Positions 55,047 to 64,000 of a DNA stretch of 64,000 nt are shown here, in pieces (positions within the stretch are counted from its first letter, which is position 1; each line of letters begins with the position of its first letter). The DNA is taken from positions 248,001 to 312,000 of the forward strand of contig NZ_JBOFTR010000016.1 of assembly GCF_051652165.1 (NCBI RefSeq). The letters run 5' to 3'. Source of the DNA: Plesiomonas sp051652165 (GTDB taxonomy: Bacteria; Pseudomonadota; Gammaproteobacteria; Enterobacterales; CAMTGL01). Under the pieces are notes generated by a model. The model ran no database searches. It was not told the DNA's origin and saw only the letters and a list, made by a program, of their open reading frames with translations. The position numbers were made by a program, and so were the translations under genes.

Positions 55047-55081
55047 GTTTCCTCTATTCCTCTATAGATGCCCGCATAGCC

Positions 55082-55576
55082 CTACATTGGCAATTTGGGC
55101 AGGAAGCTGGACGAACCTTTCAGGTATTCAAAGAACCATTGGATTACTGTACCAAATTGTGGGATCAGAACAGATTGTTGCCACCATTCAGACTTAGAGA
55201 AGCCGGTGAAAGAGTCAAGGAAAAATAAGATGGCTGCAATAATTAATACGCCTCGCAACGCACCAAAACAGATCCCTAATACCCGATCAGTACCCGATAA
55301 ACCGGTTTTCTCTACGAGCTGACCTATCACATAATTCACAACTGACCCGACAATCAGTGTTGCCACAAACAACGCAGCAATAGCCGTTCCATTGCGCAAC
55401 ATAGGATCTTGAAATTGTGTAAAGTACTGTGCTAGTTCAGTGTAAAAATGACTTGCCACAAAAAAAGCCACAACCCATGTCACTAATGAGAGGGCTTCTC
55501 GGACAAAACCACGAATTAAACTCACCAGTGACGAAAAACCAATAACACCCAAAATTGCGTAATCAACCCAGACCAT
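55082..55576 (-). CDS. cvpA: CvpA, colicin V production/membrane protein
   Basis: 164 residues, four transmembrane helices (E. coli 162). SLVSLIRGFVREALSLVTW is the family signature. In E. coli cvpA precedes purF and is needed for colicin V export and envelope homeostasis. First gene after the PurR box at 55616. Confidence 0.95.
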   Translation of the reverse strand: MVWVDYAILGVIGFSSLVSLIRGFVREALSLVTWVVAFFVASHFYTELAQYFTQFQDPMLRNGTAIAALFVATLIVGSVVNYVIGQLVEKTGLSGTDRVLGICFGALRGVLIIAAILFFLDSFTGFSKSEWWQQSVLIPQFGTVIQWFFEYLKGSSSFLPKLPM

Positions 55577-55615
55577 ACTTTACCCTAACGCGTCTGTTGC
55601 GCGCATTCTAACAAA

Positions 55616-55631
55616 AAGAAAACGTTTGCGT
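55616..55631 (-). promoter_or_regulatory. PurR box upstream of cvpA-purF
   Basis: Minus strand ACGCAAACGTTTTCTT, matching the PurR consensus and, as I remember it, the E. coli cvpA-purF operator; 40 bp before the cvpA start. Confidence 0.85.
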
Positions 55632-55655
55632 ATATAAATTTCACGCCAAAAATAA

Positions 55656-56390
55656 TTAATGGCGTAACGGATCAAATCCTCTTACTTGTCCACGCAAGCC
55701 TGTTAACCGCTGCATATCATCCAGTGCAAAGAGCAGTTTTTCTTTGCTTGCATCTGGCCCAACATAGATACGGTTTAATTGCCCGCCGACCGCAGGTGAC
55801 GGCTGGCTGTATGCTTTGTACCCACCAGCACGAAGCTTATTAAGTAACTCATTCACTTTACTGGCATTTTTTAATGCACCTAGCTGAACAACATAGGCTT
55901 TACCACTCGGTGCTGCTTCAGGTACTTCTTTTTCTGGTTGTTTACCTGTTTTTGGCGGTGTAACAACCGGAGGTGTTATAGGTTTACTTACAGCCGGTTT
56001 TGTTGGAATAGGCTTTGTTGGTACAGGCTTTGTGTGTACCGGCTGATTAACTTCTGGCGTTTTTGCTGTTGTTGTCGATGCCAATGTTGGCGGTGCAACC
56101 GTTGTAGGTGCAGCGTGGTGGTTTTGGCTTTGTGCCGACAGTATAGGTTGTGTCGGGTTAGCCGTTTCTGGCGATACTGGCTCTGCCGGAGGCAATGGCT
56201 GCAAAGGTTGTGAAATAGCCGGTGGTAAATCAGGTCGATTACCTGCCTCTTGCACTGTGGGCTTGAGAGGAATAGCGGCAAAATCCTCTTGATGTTTTTT
56301 CTGACTGTCTAATACATCAGGCAAAATAATAATCCCCAGTGCCACTAATATGACAGCACCTACTAAACGGTTTTGAAACTGACTTGCCAT
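55656..56390 (-). CDS. dedD: DedD, SPOR-domain cell-division protein
   Basis: 244 residues. Single transmembrane helix at about 9-25, a long proline/threonine-rich periplasmic linker with KPVPTKPIPTKP-type repeats, and a C-terminal SPOR domain (about 170-240: YVVQLGALKNASKVNELLNK) that binds denuded septal peptidoglycan. The ATG at 56390 has GGAGAG upstream and begins 1 bp beyond the folC stop, indicating cotranslation. Confidence 0.93.
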   Translation of the reverse strand: MASQFQNRLVGAVILVALGIIILPDVLDSQKKHQEDFAAIPLKPTVQEAGNRPDLPPAISQPLQPLPPAEPVSPETANPTQPILSAQSQNHHAAPTTVAPPTLASTTTAKTPEVNQPVHTKPVPTKPIPTKPAVSKPITPPVVTPPKTGKQPEKEVPEAAPSGKAYVVQLGALKNASKVNELLNKLRAGGYKAYSQPSPAVGGQLNRIYVGPDASKEKLLFALDDMQRLTGLRGQVRGFDPLRH

Positions 56391-56391
56391 C

Positions 56392-57783
56392 TTAGCTCTC
56401 CTGATGAATAGCGTGATGTACAGGTGTTGCATTGAGTGCAGCCATGACATCTGCAACGGTATAAAATGAGCCAAAAACGATCACTACATCTTGTGGTTGT
56501 GCAGTCGTTAAGACGGTCTGCCATGCTTGTATCACTGAGTCAAAAACCTGTACATAGCTAGGCGTTACCCTATTGTGGTTCTCTGGAGTGATACGCGGCA
56601 TTTTTTGATGCTGTAATGACAAATCATGAACCGCAATTTTTGATAAAATCTTAGCTAAATCATGCCCTTGCTGACCACGCGGCCCGGTTAATGTTGCACA
56701 TAACCAGTGATCTATATGAGGATATAAAACTTGCAAAGCACCTGTGGCATCTTTATCGGCTAACATACCCACAACAGCATATACTTGCCCTTGTGCTAAA
56801 TGCATTGGGCGTGCTTGCAAACGTGACGCTAAATAGCGGGCTGCATGTGGATTATGTGCTACATCAAGAATCACTGTAGGGTTTTGCATGACCTGCTGAA
56901 AACGCCCCGGTAATGCTGCCTGTAGCAACCCTTGGCAAATCGCATCATCACTGACAACCAAATGACTCAAATGCAATGCGGTTAACGCACTGGCTGCGTT
57001 CGGTAAAGGGATTTGCGGTACTGGCAAATTATTGCGTTGCGTATCATCACACTGCCAGCTCCATGTTGATGTATGTTCTATCTCTGACACAGAATATGTC
57101 CACTCTTTACCCACGCGATAAAGCGTTGTACCAAGGTGGTTTGCCGTCTCTGCAATTGACTCAGGCATAGCTGGCTCACCAACCACAGCAGGGCAATTGG
57201 CCCGAAAAATACCCGCCTTTTCACGGCCAATACTCTCACGAGAGTTACCTAACCAATCGGTGTGATCAAGGTCAATACTGGTAATTACGGCCACATCACT
57301 GTCAACAATGTTAGTGGCATCTAAACGTCCACCAAGCCCTACTTCTAGAATCACGACATCTAATGCTGCATCAGTAAACAGCTTTAATGCTGAAAGAGTA
57401 CTAAATTCAAAATAGGTCAGTGATGTTGTACCACGCCCTAACTCAATAACACTAAACGCAGCACTGTGTAATTGTTCATCGAGCTCATCACCTTGTATAC
57501 GTACTCGTTCGGTATAACGCAACAAATGTGGAGAAGAGTATACGCCTACGCGGTATCCTGCCAGCATTAGGATCACCTCTAGCATTCGGCAGGTTGTGCC
57601 TTTACCATTAGTGCCCGCAACGGTAATCACTGTGGGTGCAGGTTTGGTTATCCCCAATGTTGTAGCAACTTGCTGAATACGTGTTAACCCTAGATCAATG
57701 GCCGTATTATGAAGGCTTTCAAGATAAGAAAGCCACGCTGCAAGAGGCGACGTGGCTTGAGGAGGAGTCTGTTTTTTTATCAT
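56392..57783 (-). CDS. folC: Dihydrofolate/folylpolyglutamate synthase FolC
   Basis: 463 residues (E. coli 422). Adds glutamates to folates. P-loop VAGTNGKGTTCRMLE, SPHLLRYTERVRIQG, LEVGLGGRLDATNI and VILDVAHNPHAARYL are signature motifs. The ATG at 57783 with GGGGTAG upstream is preferred to a 23-residue extension. About 40 residues longer than E. coli, including an extended insertion near the C-terminal third. Confidence 0.94.
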   Translation of the reverse strand: MIKKQTPPQATSPLAAWLSYLESLHNTAIDLGLTRIQQVATTLGITKPAPTVITVAGTNGKGTTCRMLEVILMLAGYRVGVYSSPHLLRYTERVRIQGDELDEQLHSAAFSVIELGRGTTSLTYFEFSTLSALKLFTDAALDVVILEVGLGGRLDATNIVDSDVAVITSIDLDHTDWLGNSRESIGREKAGIFRANCPAVVGEPAMPESIAETANHLGTTLYRVGKEWTYSVSEIEHTSTWSWQCDDTQRNNLPVPQIPLPNAASALTALHLSHLVVSDDAICQGLLQAALPGRFQQVMQNPTVILDVAHNPHAARYLASRLQARPMHLAQGQVYAVVGMLADKDATGALQVLYPHIDHWLCATLTGPRGQQGHDLAKILSKIAVHDLSLQHQKMPRITPENHNRVTPSYVQVFDSVIQAWQTVLTTAQPQDVVIVFGSFYTVADVMAALNATPVHHAIHQES

Positions 57784-57960
57784 ACATCTACCCCGCGCAT
57801 ATGTTCCTGCGCGCTTATTATTGCGTAATATCCCTGTGCTAATGCACAACATGCGGTTCTCACCGATTACACAATACTATTTTATCTTATTAATTTATCG
57901 ATTATTTATATAGCAGCTTACTACAATGTCATCATAGTATCATGTAATCAAACACAGTAA

Positions 57961-57996
57961 TTGCAGGTCAATAACGGAAAATGAACTGACCTGCAA
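57961..57996 (-). terminator. Inverted repeat after accD, possible weak terminator
   Basis: Perfect 10-bp stem TTGCAGGTCA/TGACCTGCAA, 9 bp past the accD stop, without a T run. Confidence 0.5.
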
Positions 57997-58005
57997 TATC
58001 AGGAG

Positions 58006-58962
58006 CTATTTGTCGCCAGTCTCTAATGTTGTTGAGGGTTCATCATCATCTATTTCTTGCTCTACGGGCTCTTCAATATCAACCGGACGTTGTGCTGGCA
58101 CAACCAAGGGTGAAGGCTGCAGTGTCATTTTAGCCAGTAATCCGGCTAAACGTTGGCGCATTTCCAGACGCGGAATGATCATGTCAATTGCGCCTTTTTC
58201 GAGCAAAAACTCACTGCGCTGGAAACCTGAAGGCAGTGTTTCACGCACAGTTTGCTCAATAACCCGTGGGCCTGCAAAACCAATCAGTGCTTTAGGCTCA
58301 CCAATATTAATATCACCTAACATGGCTAAACTGGCAGAAACGCCCCCCATAGTAGGATCTGTGAGTACGGAGATAAAAGGTAACCCTTTTTGACTCAAAC
58401 GCGCTAATGCTGCACTGGTTTTTGCCATTTGCATCAATGAAAACAGTGCTTCTTGCATACGCGCACCGCCACTGGCAGAAAAACAAATTAACGGTGTGTT
58501 TAACTCAATGGCTTTATCTACAGCACGTACAAAACGGGCACCAACAACCGAGGCCATTGATCCGCCCATAAAAGAGAACTCAAACGCGGCAGCAACAACG
58601 GGCATCCCCATTAATGCACCTTGCATGACAATCAGGGCATCTTTTTCACCGGTCTCTTTTTGTGCTGCACTGAGTCTATCTTTATAACGCTTAGAGTCTT
58701 TGAACTTCAAAATATCTTTCGGCTCTAGCTCTTCGGCAAACTCAACACCGCTACCTTCATCAAGAAGGCTCAATAACCGACGACGGGCAGTAATACGCAT
58801 ATGGTGGCCACACTTGGGGCACACTTCTAGATTCCGTTCCAGTTCAGCACGGTACAAAACTTGTTCGCAGCCATCACATTTGGTCCATACTCCCTCAGGA
58901 ATACTTGCTTTGCGCGAGGAGACGATATTTGTTTTGTTAATAATACGCTCGATCCAGCTCAT
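58006..58962 (-). CDS. accD: Acetyl-CoA carboxylase carboxyltransferase subunit beta
   Basis: 318 residues (E. coli 304). Zinc finger with Cys29, Cys32, Cys48 and Cys51; carboxyltransferase domain with FSASGGARMQEA and LTDPTMGGVSAS. Forms malonyl-CoA with AccA for fatty-acid synthesis. The C-terminal tail of about 30 residues is acidic (EEPVEQEIDDDEPS). ATG 58962 has AAGG upstream. Confidence 0.96.
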   Translation of the reverse strand: MSWIERIINKTNIVSSRKASIPEGVWTKCDGCEQVLYRAELERNLEVCPKCGHHMRITARRRLLSLLDEGSGVEFAEELEPKDILKFKDSKRYKDRLSAAQKETGEKDALIVMQGALMGMPVVAAAFEFSFMGGSMASVVGARFVRAVDKAIELNTPLICFSASGGARMQEALFSLMQMAKTSAALARLSQKGLPFISVLTDPTMGGVSASLAMLGDINIGEPKALIGFAGPRVIEQTVRETLPSGFQRSEFLLEKGAIDMIIPRLEMRQRLAGLLAKMTLQPSPLVVPAQRPVDIEEPVEQEIDDDEPSTTLETGDK

Positions 58963-59059
58963 GGATGACCTTTCAACCTTGTGTTTTAACAGCACCGCCT
59001 GTAGCAGTGTAAGCTCAGGAAATACCGCACATTAAACCACATCAGATTCACGCTGTGGA

Positions 59060-59085
59060 TAAAAAACTGGTCATACCCGACCAGC
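59060..59085 (-). terminator. Terminator of dedA
   Basis: CTGGTC/GACCAG stem followed by six T residues on minus, about 32 bp past the dedA stop. Confidence 0.75.
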
Positions 59086-59116
59086 CTGCCCATTCATGTG
59101 ATGCTGAGTTTTTACT

Positions 59117-59776
59117 CTATTTCGATGCTGTTTCTGCTGAATTACGGCAACGCTGTCGCCAAAACTCAATAATACCAGGCAGCACCGAAACAAAAATAAT
59201 CCCTAAAATCAATAACTCAAGATTTTTTTTGACCACCGGAAGATTGCCAAAGTAGTAACCGGCATAAACAAACCCCGTGACCCACACAATACCACCAATC
59301 ACATTAAACAGTGCAAAATGTCGGTAATGCATGCGCCCCATACCGGCGACAAATGGGGCAAATGTACGCACAATAGGCACGAAACGAGCAAAAATAATGG
59401 TTTTTCCCCCATGGCGTACATAAAACTGTTGCGTACGGTCAAGGTGCTGGCGTTTAAATAAGCGTGAATGTGGGTTACTGAACAAACGTTCACCCAATAA
59501 ACGCCCGATACTGTAGTTCAGTGCATCGCCAGCTATCGCGGCAATAATCAGTAAAACCACCAGCAAGTGTGCATCCATCTGACCTGTTGCTGCTAGTGTT
59601 CCTGCTACAAACAACAGTGAATCACCGGGTAAAAACGGCGTAACAACGAGCCCTGTTTCACAAAATACAATTAAAAACAAAATGCCATAAATCCACAGCC
59701 CATATTGCGCCACCAGCATGGTCAGGTGCACATCAATGTGCAAAATAAAGTCTATTAGTGAACTCAATAGCGCCAT
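59117..59776 (-). CDS. dedA: DedA-family inner membrane protein
   Basis: 219 residues, the length of E. coli DedA. SNARE-associated/DedA-family fold with GDSLLFVAGTLAATG, the NYSIGRLLGERLF segment, and the FARFVPIVRTFAPFVAG motif. These proteins support lipid carrier recycling and proton-motive-force homeostasis. It lies between accD and truA, as in E. coli. Confidence 0.94.
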   Translation of the reverse strand: MALLSSLIDFILHIDVHLTMLVAQYGLWIYGILFLIVFCETGLVVTPFLPGDSLLFVAGTLAATGQMDAHLLVVLLIIAAIAGDALNYSIGRLLGERLFSNPHSRLFKRQHLDRTQQFYVRHGGKTIIFARFVPIVRTFAPFVAGMGRMHYRHFALFNVIGGIVWVTGFVYAGYYFGNLPVVKKNLELLILGIIFVSVLPGIIEFWRQRCRNSAETASK

Positions 59777-59915
59777 GGCTTCACATCCTTGAGAAATCTG
59801 TTTTTATCTTTACGCCAATCAGATGTACTTATTCACCGCCATATTATGGCTATACACCATCGAGGAAAAAAGTGACTCTGTGAGTATACCCTCAGTCAGC
59901 ATGCATTCGTAACTA

Positions 59916-60701
59916 TCAGTCGGCAATAAACAGTGGCCCAAGCATCGGCATTGGTAACGCAAATTGCACTGGATAATCTACTGCAACCAGATACAGCCCA
60001 TCAGCTTTTGCTGTTGCTGCAGCAATACGACGATCTTTGGCCGCCAGCACGCTATCTACCCATGCTTCTGGCTGATGCCCTGCCCCTACCTCTAGCAAAC
60101 TGCCGACAATATTGCGTACCATGTGGTGCAAAAAAGCATTCGCTTTTACATCTACAATCACATAATGCCCCTGACGGGTTACATTGAGGTGCTCAATAGT
60201 ACGCCAAGGTGAGTGAGATTGGCACTGCAGTGCTCGAAAGGAGGTAAAATCATGCTCACCTACTAAGTATTGCCCCGCTCGCTGCATTTTTTCAATATCC
60301 AGCGGATGATGGTAGTGTGTTACGCCGTGGCGCAAAATAGCGGGGCGATGGCCATAATTATAAATAATGTAACGATAACGACGTGCGGTAGCACTAAAGC
60401 GTGCGTGAAACTCGTCAGACACTTCAGTAGCCCAGCGCACGGCAATGTCATCAGGCAGATTGGCATTTACGCCAAGTGTCCATGCAGCATCTTTACGCAC
60501 AGCGTCGGTATCAAAGTGTACCACTTGCCCTGTTCCGTGTACTCCTGAGTCTGTGCGTCCTGCACAAAAGACATTCACCGGATGGTTTGCCACTTTTGAG
60601 AGTGCTTTTTCTAAACGCTCTTGCACACTGTCAACTTCTTGCTGACGCTGCCAGCCGCAGTAACGGCTTCCATCGTATTCAATGCCCAGTGCAATACGCA
60701 T
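59916..60701 (-). CDS. truA: tRNA pseudouridine(38-40) synthase TruA
   Basis: 261 residues (E. coli 270). Catalytic Asp51 within AGRTDSGVHGTGQV. Isomerises uridines 38-40 in the anticodon arm. The ATG at 60701 gives the conserved start RIALGIEYDGSRYCGWQRQ. It is upstream of dedA by 139 bp and downstream of fimV. Confidence 0.96.
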   Translation of the reverse strand: MRIALGIEYDGSRYCGWQRQQEVDSVQERLEKALSKVANHPVNVFCAGRTDSGVHGTGQVVHFDTDAVRKDAAWTLGVNANLPDDIAVRWATEVSDEFHARFSATARRYRYIIYNYGHRPAILRHGVTHYHHPLDIEKMQRAGQYLVGEHDFTSFRALQCQSHSPWRTIEHLNVTRQGHYVIVDVKANAFLHHMVRNIVGSLLEVGAGHQPEAWVDSVLAAKDRRIAAATAKADGLYLVAVDYPVQFALPMPMLGPLFIAD

Positions 60702-60743
60702 GGTCAACTTACCCTTCACAACAATAAAACGTGTGATTATAAA

Positions 60744-60770
60744 CAAAAAGCGGCAGCCTGTGGCCACCGC
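60744..60770 (-). terminator. Terminator between fimV and truA
   Basis: GCGG..GGCC/GCC..CCGC-type stem (two internal mismatches) followed by five T residues on minus. Confidence 0.6.
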
Positions 60771-60840
60771 ATGATCAGTTTCTCTGGTTTATTTTTACCG
60801 TTTAGCGTGTAACTCGCTAACTTTGCCTAAAAACGAAGAG

Positions 60841-60877
60841 AAATTTAAGATTCAGATAATCTCTGAATCTTAAATTT
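60841..60877 (-). repeat. 16-bp perfect inverted repeat after fimV
   Basis: AAATTTAAGATTCAGA and its exact complement are separated by 5 bp, 17 bp beyond the fimV stop. It likely helps end fimV transcription or stabilise its mRNA; a T run is weak. Confidence 0.65.
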
Positions 60878-60894
60878 GTGTGTTTATGTTTTAG

Positions 60895-63894
60895 TTATCG
60901 CGGTGTTATCTCTTGTAGCATTTTTCGGGCTTGCTGTTGTTCGCTTTCATTGCCTTGTGTAATCACTTCATTTAACAGAGATATCGCCCCTTCTGGATCA
61001 TCAATATCCAGATAAGCGCGTGCTAAAATCAGCTTCCCAACCCAATCATCTGCGTTTTCATCATCATGGCTCTTTTCCTCAGCAATAGATTGTCGTGGGT
61101 GCAATGCTCGTACAAAAGGCTCAGTAACCTTATCACGCTCTTCGGGCGAGAGCTGATTAGCAATAAGATGTGGCTGTGCACTCCAATCTTCATGCTCTGA
61201 CTGTGGCTCTGGCGGTAACGGTATTGACCAGTGTTCAGCTTGAGCATGTAACGGGGTTGAAAGGTCAAAATCCTCTGCGGTCATCTCTGGCAGACTAAAC
61301 AACGGTGTTGTTGCTAAAGTCGCGGTAGCAGGTTCATTTAACGCCTGCGTTAGTGTCAAATTCGCCTTTTCTGTCAAATCGTGTATGTCAGGGGAAATTG
61401 TTGGTGCAGTGACCTGCTCAATGTCTGAGGTTTTATCCTCTATGGTTGCTGATGGCTCTGCAATATCAGCGCGATTATAGGCCGTTTCAGATTCAAACTG
61501 CTCAGTTATTGGCAATATATCTTGCACAGGTTCAACAGCCGTGGGCTGAGTATAAACAGAATGCTGTGTGATATCTGTATGTTGGGCTGTCTGATGGTTT
61601 AACGTGGCTGCACGCTCTTCTTTGGGCAAACCAAGGGAACTTAATGCGGTATGATCATCAATAACTTCCCTTGTGTTCACGGTATCATCGCGTGCCGGCA
61701 TCGTTATCGGTGTTTGCACTTTTACCCGTTCAGCAGGCAGTATAGACGCTGTTATTGCACCATTTGTTTCATTGTGTACCGGTGTTGATGTAAACAGCTC
61801 TTCATCACTGAGTAATAAGAGTGAGTCTGTATTATCATCGCTGTCGGCCAATAAGTGTACATCATCATCAAGATCGAGTGCGGAGTGTTGTTGATTCGGC
61901 GATAACAACATGGCATTAACAATATCATCACCTAAATCAAGATTTTGCTCACCGCCTAGCAAATCACTGTGTGTTAAGTCTTTATCCACCAGCGAGGCAA
62001 GCTCCTGACTTTCTGGCACTAAATGACTTGCTGTATTAGCACGCAATTCAGGTGTTAATGCTGCAGAGTTAACACCTGTTGCTATACGCTCGTCTATTTT
62101 ATCACGTATTTCAGCATTACTAGAGAGAGCTGATGTTACTGATGATAACGAAACGTCTGGCTTATCAGATACCGGTGGGGAATAGATGGCTTCATCTAAC
62201 CCCGCAAACAGCGACGGTGGTTCAGCCAATGTCTGCATAGCTGACAGATCACGATGAGGTTGTGAAACCACGGGGGTCTCACTCTGCAAAACACTCTCTG
62301 TAGCACTTTCTACTGCTGATAATGCACCTTCTGCTTCTACACCGTTATTTGGCATTGGCAATTTCGTCAGTGCATCGGTCGGTGTTGTTATTGCTTGCCA
62401 ATCAGGATCAGTAAGAAGATCATCAGAACGGTTTAGATCAGGTGTCTCTTCTGCCAAAACATTGACGTTATTAGGATTGAGTGCATTCTTACTCTGATGC
62501 TCTTCAAACGCTTGTGACAACATATTTTGCTGCTTACGTTGGCGAACTCGATATAACACCCACAGTAAAAAGCCAATAATTGTCGGTGGGATCACCCCCA
62601 CAGCAATAGCCACAGGCCAGCTTTTAGCCATTTGATGTGTTAATGATTCAGACGATTTTTCAAGTGCTTCATGTTTAATCTTCAATGCTGCCAACTCTTT
62701 GGCCTGCAAATCAGCCTGCGTAAGCCGTGTTGTAGTTTCCTGGCGAAAATTCTGCGTTTCGGTCAACTGAGCCTGTAATGATTTCATCTCAATACTCAGT
62801 GCATTGACTTGATTATTAAGCTGTAAATTTTTCTCAGCTTGCAGTGTAATTTCTGCATTTGCCTCAACCAATTGTTGGCGTAATGGCCTAAGTTGTTCTT
62901 CTAGATGACTGCCGCTATCTGAGGGCTCAATGTGTGCTTGCGTGGCCATACTGGCAGCCACAGCTAAGGGGATCATTGCACTCGCATGATTTGGAGCCAC
63001 TATTTTGTTATCTGCTATTGATGGCACTTGTTCTGTTGTAGGCGCTGATGTTGTAGAAACTGCTGTTGTAGACTCTGTTGTAATAATAGGTGCTATTGGT
63101 GTAGATGGCGTAGAGCCAGACGTTGCTGGAACAGCAAGAGGATCTGTTGTTGCTGGCAGAGGTAGCGTATTGGTTTGCTGATAACGCTCGGCTAAATGCC
63201 CAATCGGTTTATCTGCTGTTACTACAGCTTTAGAACCTGCCGTAGTTTCAGTAGCTGTTAACGATGCCATTTTATCTGTGCTGACCGGTTCTGCCTTCTT
63301 TGTTACTAACTCTGAGGATGGCTGTGTATCCACCAAAGAGGATGAGGCATGTTGTGGTATTGATGATGTTGCTGTAGTACGAGATTCAGTGGCCGTGGGC
63401 GCAGCTTTTACGGTAGATTGCGCGCGTTCTAGATGACGAGCATAAGTTTCCCACAGCGGTTTTTCTCGTTCTAAACGCGAGGCTATTACCGCAGTTCGTT
63501 CGGCACGCACTTGTGCTAATGTTGGCACACGTAAACGGCTACCAACACGTAATCCGTGCAAATTATTGTTCTCAAAGGCTGACGGATTTAAACGGTATAA
63601 CGCACCTATCGTCTGCTGAATAGTAACCTGAGTTGATGGGCGCAAACGGCTTGCAATAGACCATAATGTTTCATTGCTGTGAGTTGGTCCATAAGTTGTC
63701 GGTGTGGTGGCTGACGAGCGAGCACGGGTAACGCGTGGAATAGGCGCAGGTTGTGTCAACTGCAAAGGTGCTGATGGTATTATATGCTGATTACTCTCTG
63801 GCCCAACAACCGGCATTTGATAAGCACTTACTGGTATAACAACGCCAGATAAAACGGTTATTGCAACGAAGTGCGCTATTTTTGTGATGGTCAC
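60895..63894 (-). CDS. fimV: FimV/HubP-like polar landmark protein
   Basis: 999 residues. Signal peptide at about 1-24; a LysM peptidoglycan-binding domain at about 71-125 (NETLWSIASRLRP..NPSAF..LRVGSRLRVP); a low-complexity Ser/Thr/Pro-rich stretch to about 325; a coiled coil at about 330-415; one transmembrane helix at 425-449; a very acidic cytoplasmic region; and a C-terminal FimV domain (ILARAYLDIDDPEGAISLLNEVI) near 950-995. In Vibrio HubP and Pseudomonas FimV such proteins organise the cell pole (flagella, chemotaxis, ParA, pili). The start is GTG at 63894 with GAGAGGG upstream. Position before truA matches Vibrio, Shewanella and Pseudomonas rather than E. coli. Confidence 0.92.
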   Translation of the reverse strand: MTITKIAHFVAITVLSGVVIPVSAYQMPVVGPESNQHIIPSAPLQLTQPAPIPRVTRARSSATTPTTYGPTHSNETLWSIASRLRPSTQVTIQQTIGALYRLNPSAFENNNLHGLRVGSRLRVPTLAQVRAERTAVIASRLEREKPLWETYARHLERAQSTVKAAPTATESRTTATSSIPQHASSSLVDTQPSSELVTKKAEPVSTDKMASLTATETTAGSKAVVTADKPIGHLAERYQQTNTLPLPATTDPLAVPATSGSTPSTPIAPIITTESTTAVSTTSAPTTEQVPSIADNKIVAPNHASAMIPLAVAASMATQAHIEPSDSGSHLEEQLRPLRQQLVEANAEITLQAEKNLQLNNQVNALSIEMKSLQAQLTETQNFRQETTTRLTQADLQAKELAALKIKHEALEKSSESLTHQMAKSWPVAIAVGVIPPTIIGFLLWVLYRVRQRKQQNMLSQAFEEHQSKNALNPNNVNVLAEETPDLNRSDDLLTDPDWQAITTPTDALTKLPMPNNGVEAEGALSAVESATESVLQSETPVVSQPHRDLSAMQTLAEPPSLFAGLDEAIYSPPVSDKPDVSLSSVTSALSSNAEIRDKIDERIATGVNSAALTPELRANTASHLVPESQELASLVDKDLTHSDLLGGEQNLDLGDDIVNAMLLSPNQQHSALDLDDDVHLLADSDDNTDSLLLLSDEELFTSTPVHNETNGAITASILPAERVKVQTPITMPARDDTVNTREVIDDHTALSSLGLPKEERAATLNHQTAQHTDITQHSVYTQPTAVEPVQDILPITEQFESETAYNRADIAEPSATIEDKTSDIEQVTAPTISPDIHDLTEKANLTLTQALNEPATATLATTPLFSLPEMTAEDFDLSTPLHAQAEHWSIPLPPEPQSEHEDWSAQPHLIANQLSPEERDKVTEPFVRALHPRQSIAEEKSHDDENADDWVGKLILARAYLDIDDPEGAISLLNEVITQGNESEQQQARKMLQEITPR

Positions 63895-64000
63895 AACCGA
63901 TACCCTCTCGCATCAAAATCTAAGTTGGTTGAAAATAGCTATACGGTATGCTGTTCAATTACCGTGTTACCAACATATAGCACTCTCTATTTAGGCATAC

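Noticed and set aside
55938..56213. Cys/Arg-rich 91-residue plus-strand ORF
   Set aside because: Antisense shadow of the proline/threonine-rich linker of dedD.

Overview
This window looks like chromosomal DNA of a gammaproteobacterium of moderately low GC that combines enterobacterial and Vibrio/Aeromonas-like features. Three blocks match E. coli order or near-order: grxA-ybjM-ybjL, zwf-hexR-pykA next to lpxM, and cysS-ppiB-lpxH-purE-purK. Elsewhere the layout follows polar-flagellate gammaproteobacteria: fimV/hubP directly upstream of truA, a DevB-type pgl beside zwf, and a TetR (PsrA-like) gene in front of fadE. I cannot name the genus. No prophage, insertion sequence, plasmid gene or CRISPR array was seen. 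This is mostly core chromosome with a few accessory genes.

Layout. 1-9.1 kb: the 3' part of an eptA-like lipid A phosphoethanolamine transferase; two paralogous REC-GGDEF diguanylate cyclases flanking tRNA-Ser(TGA), a DUF945 gene and an M32 carboxypeptidase; a flavodoxin-fold gene; ybaK; a short secreted-peptide gene of 58 codons; grxA. 9.3-16.5 kb: ybjM, ybjL, fadE with its TetR regulator, and a nickel/cobalt permease behind a 0.3-kb leader containing a terminator hairpin. 16.8-25.9 kb: a membrane diguanylate cyclase, rimO, yeeZ-like, pgl, zwf, hexR and pykA. 26-36 kb: a polysaccharide deacetylase, lpxM, an HslJ-like lipoprotein, a dCache-GGDEF-EAL phosphodiesterase, a HIT protein and feoABC behind a Fur box. 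36-38.1 kb: a possible small RNA, a ToxR/CadC-type membrane regulator and a tRNA operon (Pro-Arg-His). 38.3-46.4 kb: folD, a voltage-gated-type K+ channel with a zinc-ribbon tail, cysS, ppiB, lpxH, an acyltransferase, purE and purK. 46.5-50.4 kb: a frameshifted arfA-like ribosome-rescue gene, a large autotransporter and a small membrane ORF. 50.6-64 kb, all on the minus strand: ghxP, ubiX, a YhbP-like gene, purF, cvpA, dedD, folC, accD, dedA, truA and fimV.

How the genes fit together. Purine synthesis and salvage (purEK, cvpA-purF, ghxP) appears to be one regulon, since each promoter region carries a PurR-type operator. Envelope lipid modification is represented by eptA, lpxM, lpxH and two acyltransferase-fold genes. 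Four c-di-GMP enzymes (three cyclases with GGEEF, one probable phosphodiesterase) lie in the first half. Iron uptake (feo) shows a Fur box, and fatty-acid oxidation shows a PsrA-like operator.

The most unusual observations are these. lpxH has no ATG, GTG or TTG upstream of its essential metal motif and apparently starts at ATC. The arfA homologue needs a one-base frameshift at an A5 run. A multi-hairpin, terminator-ended intergenic element lies between feoA and the CadC-like gene. The Ni/Co permease has a long leader that is open in frame and contains a terminator. A small secreted peptide is encoded next to ybaK. The autotransporter passenger has a very regular 25-26-residue repeat.
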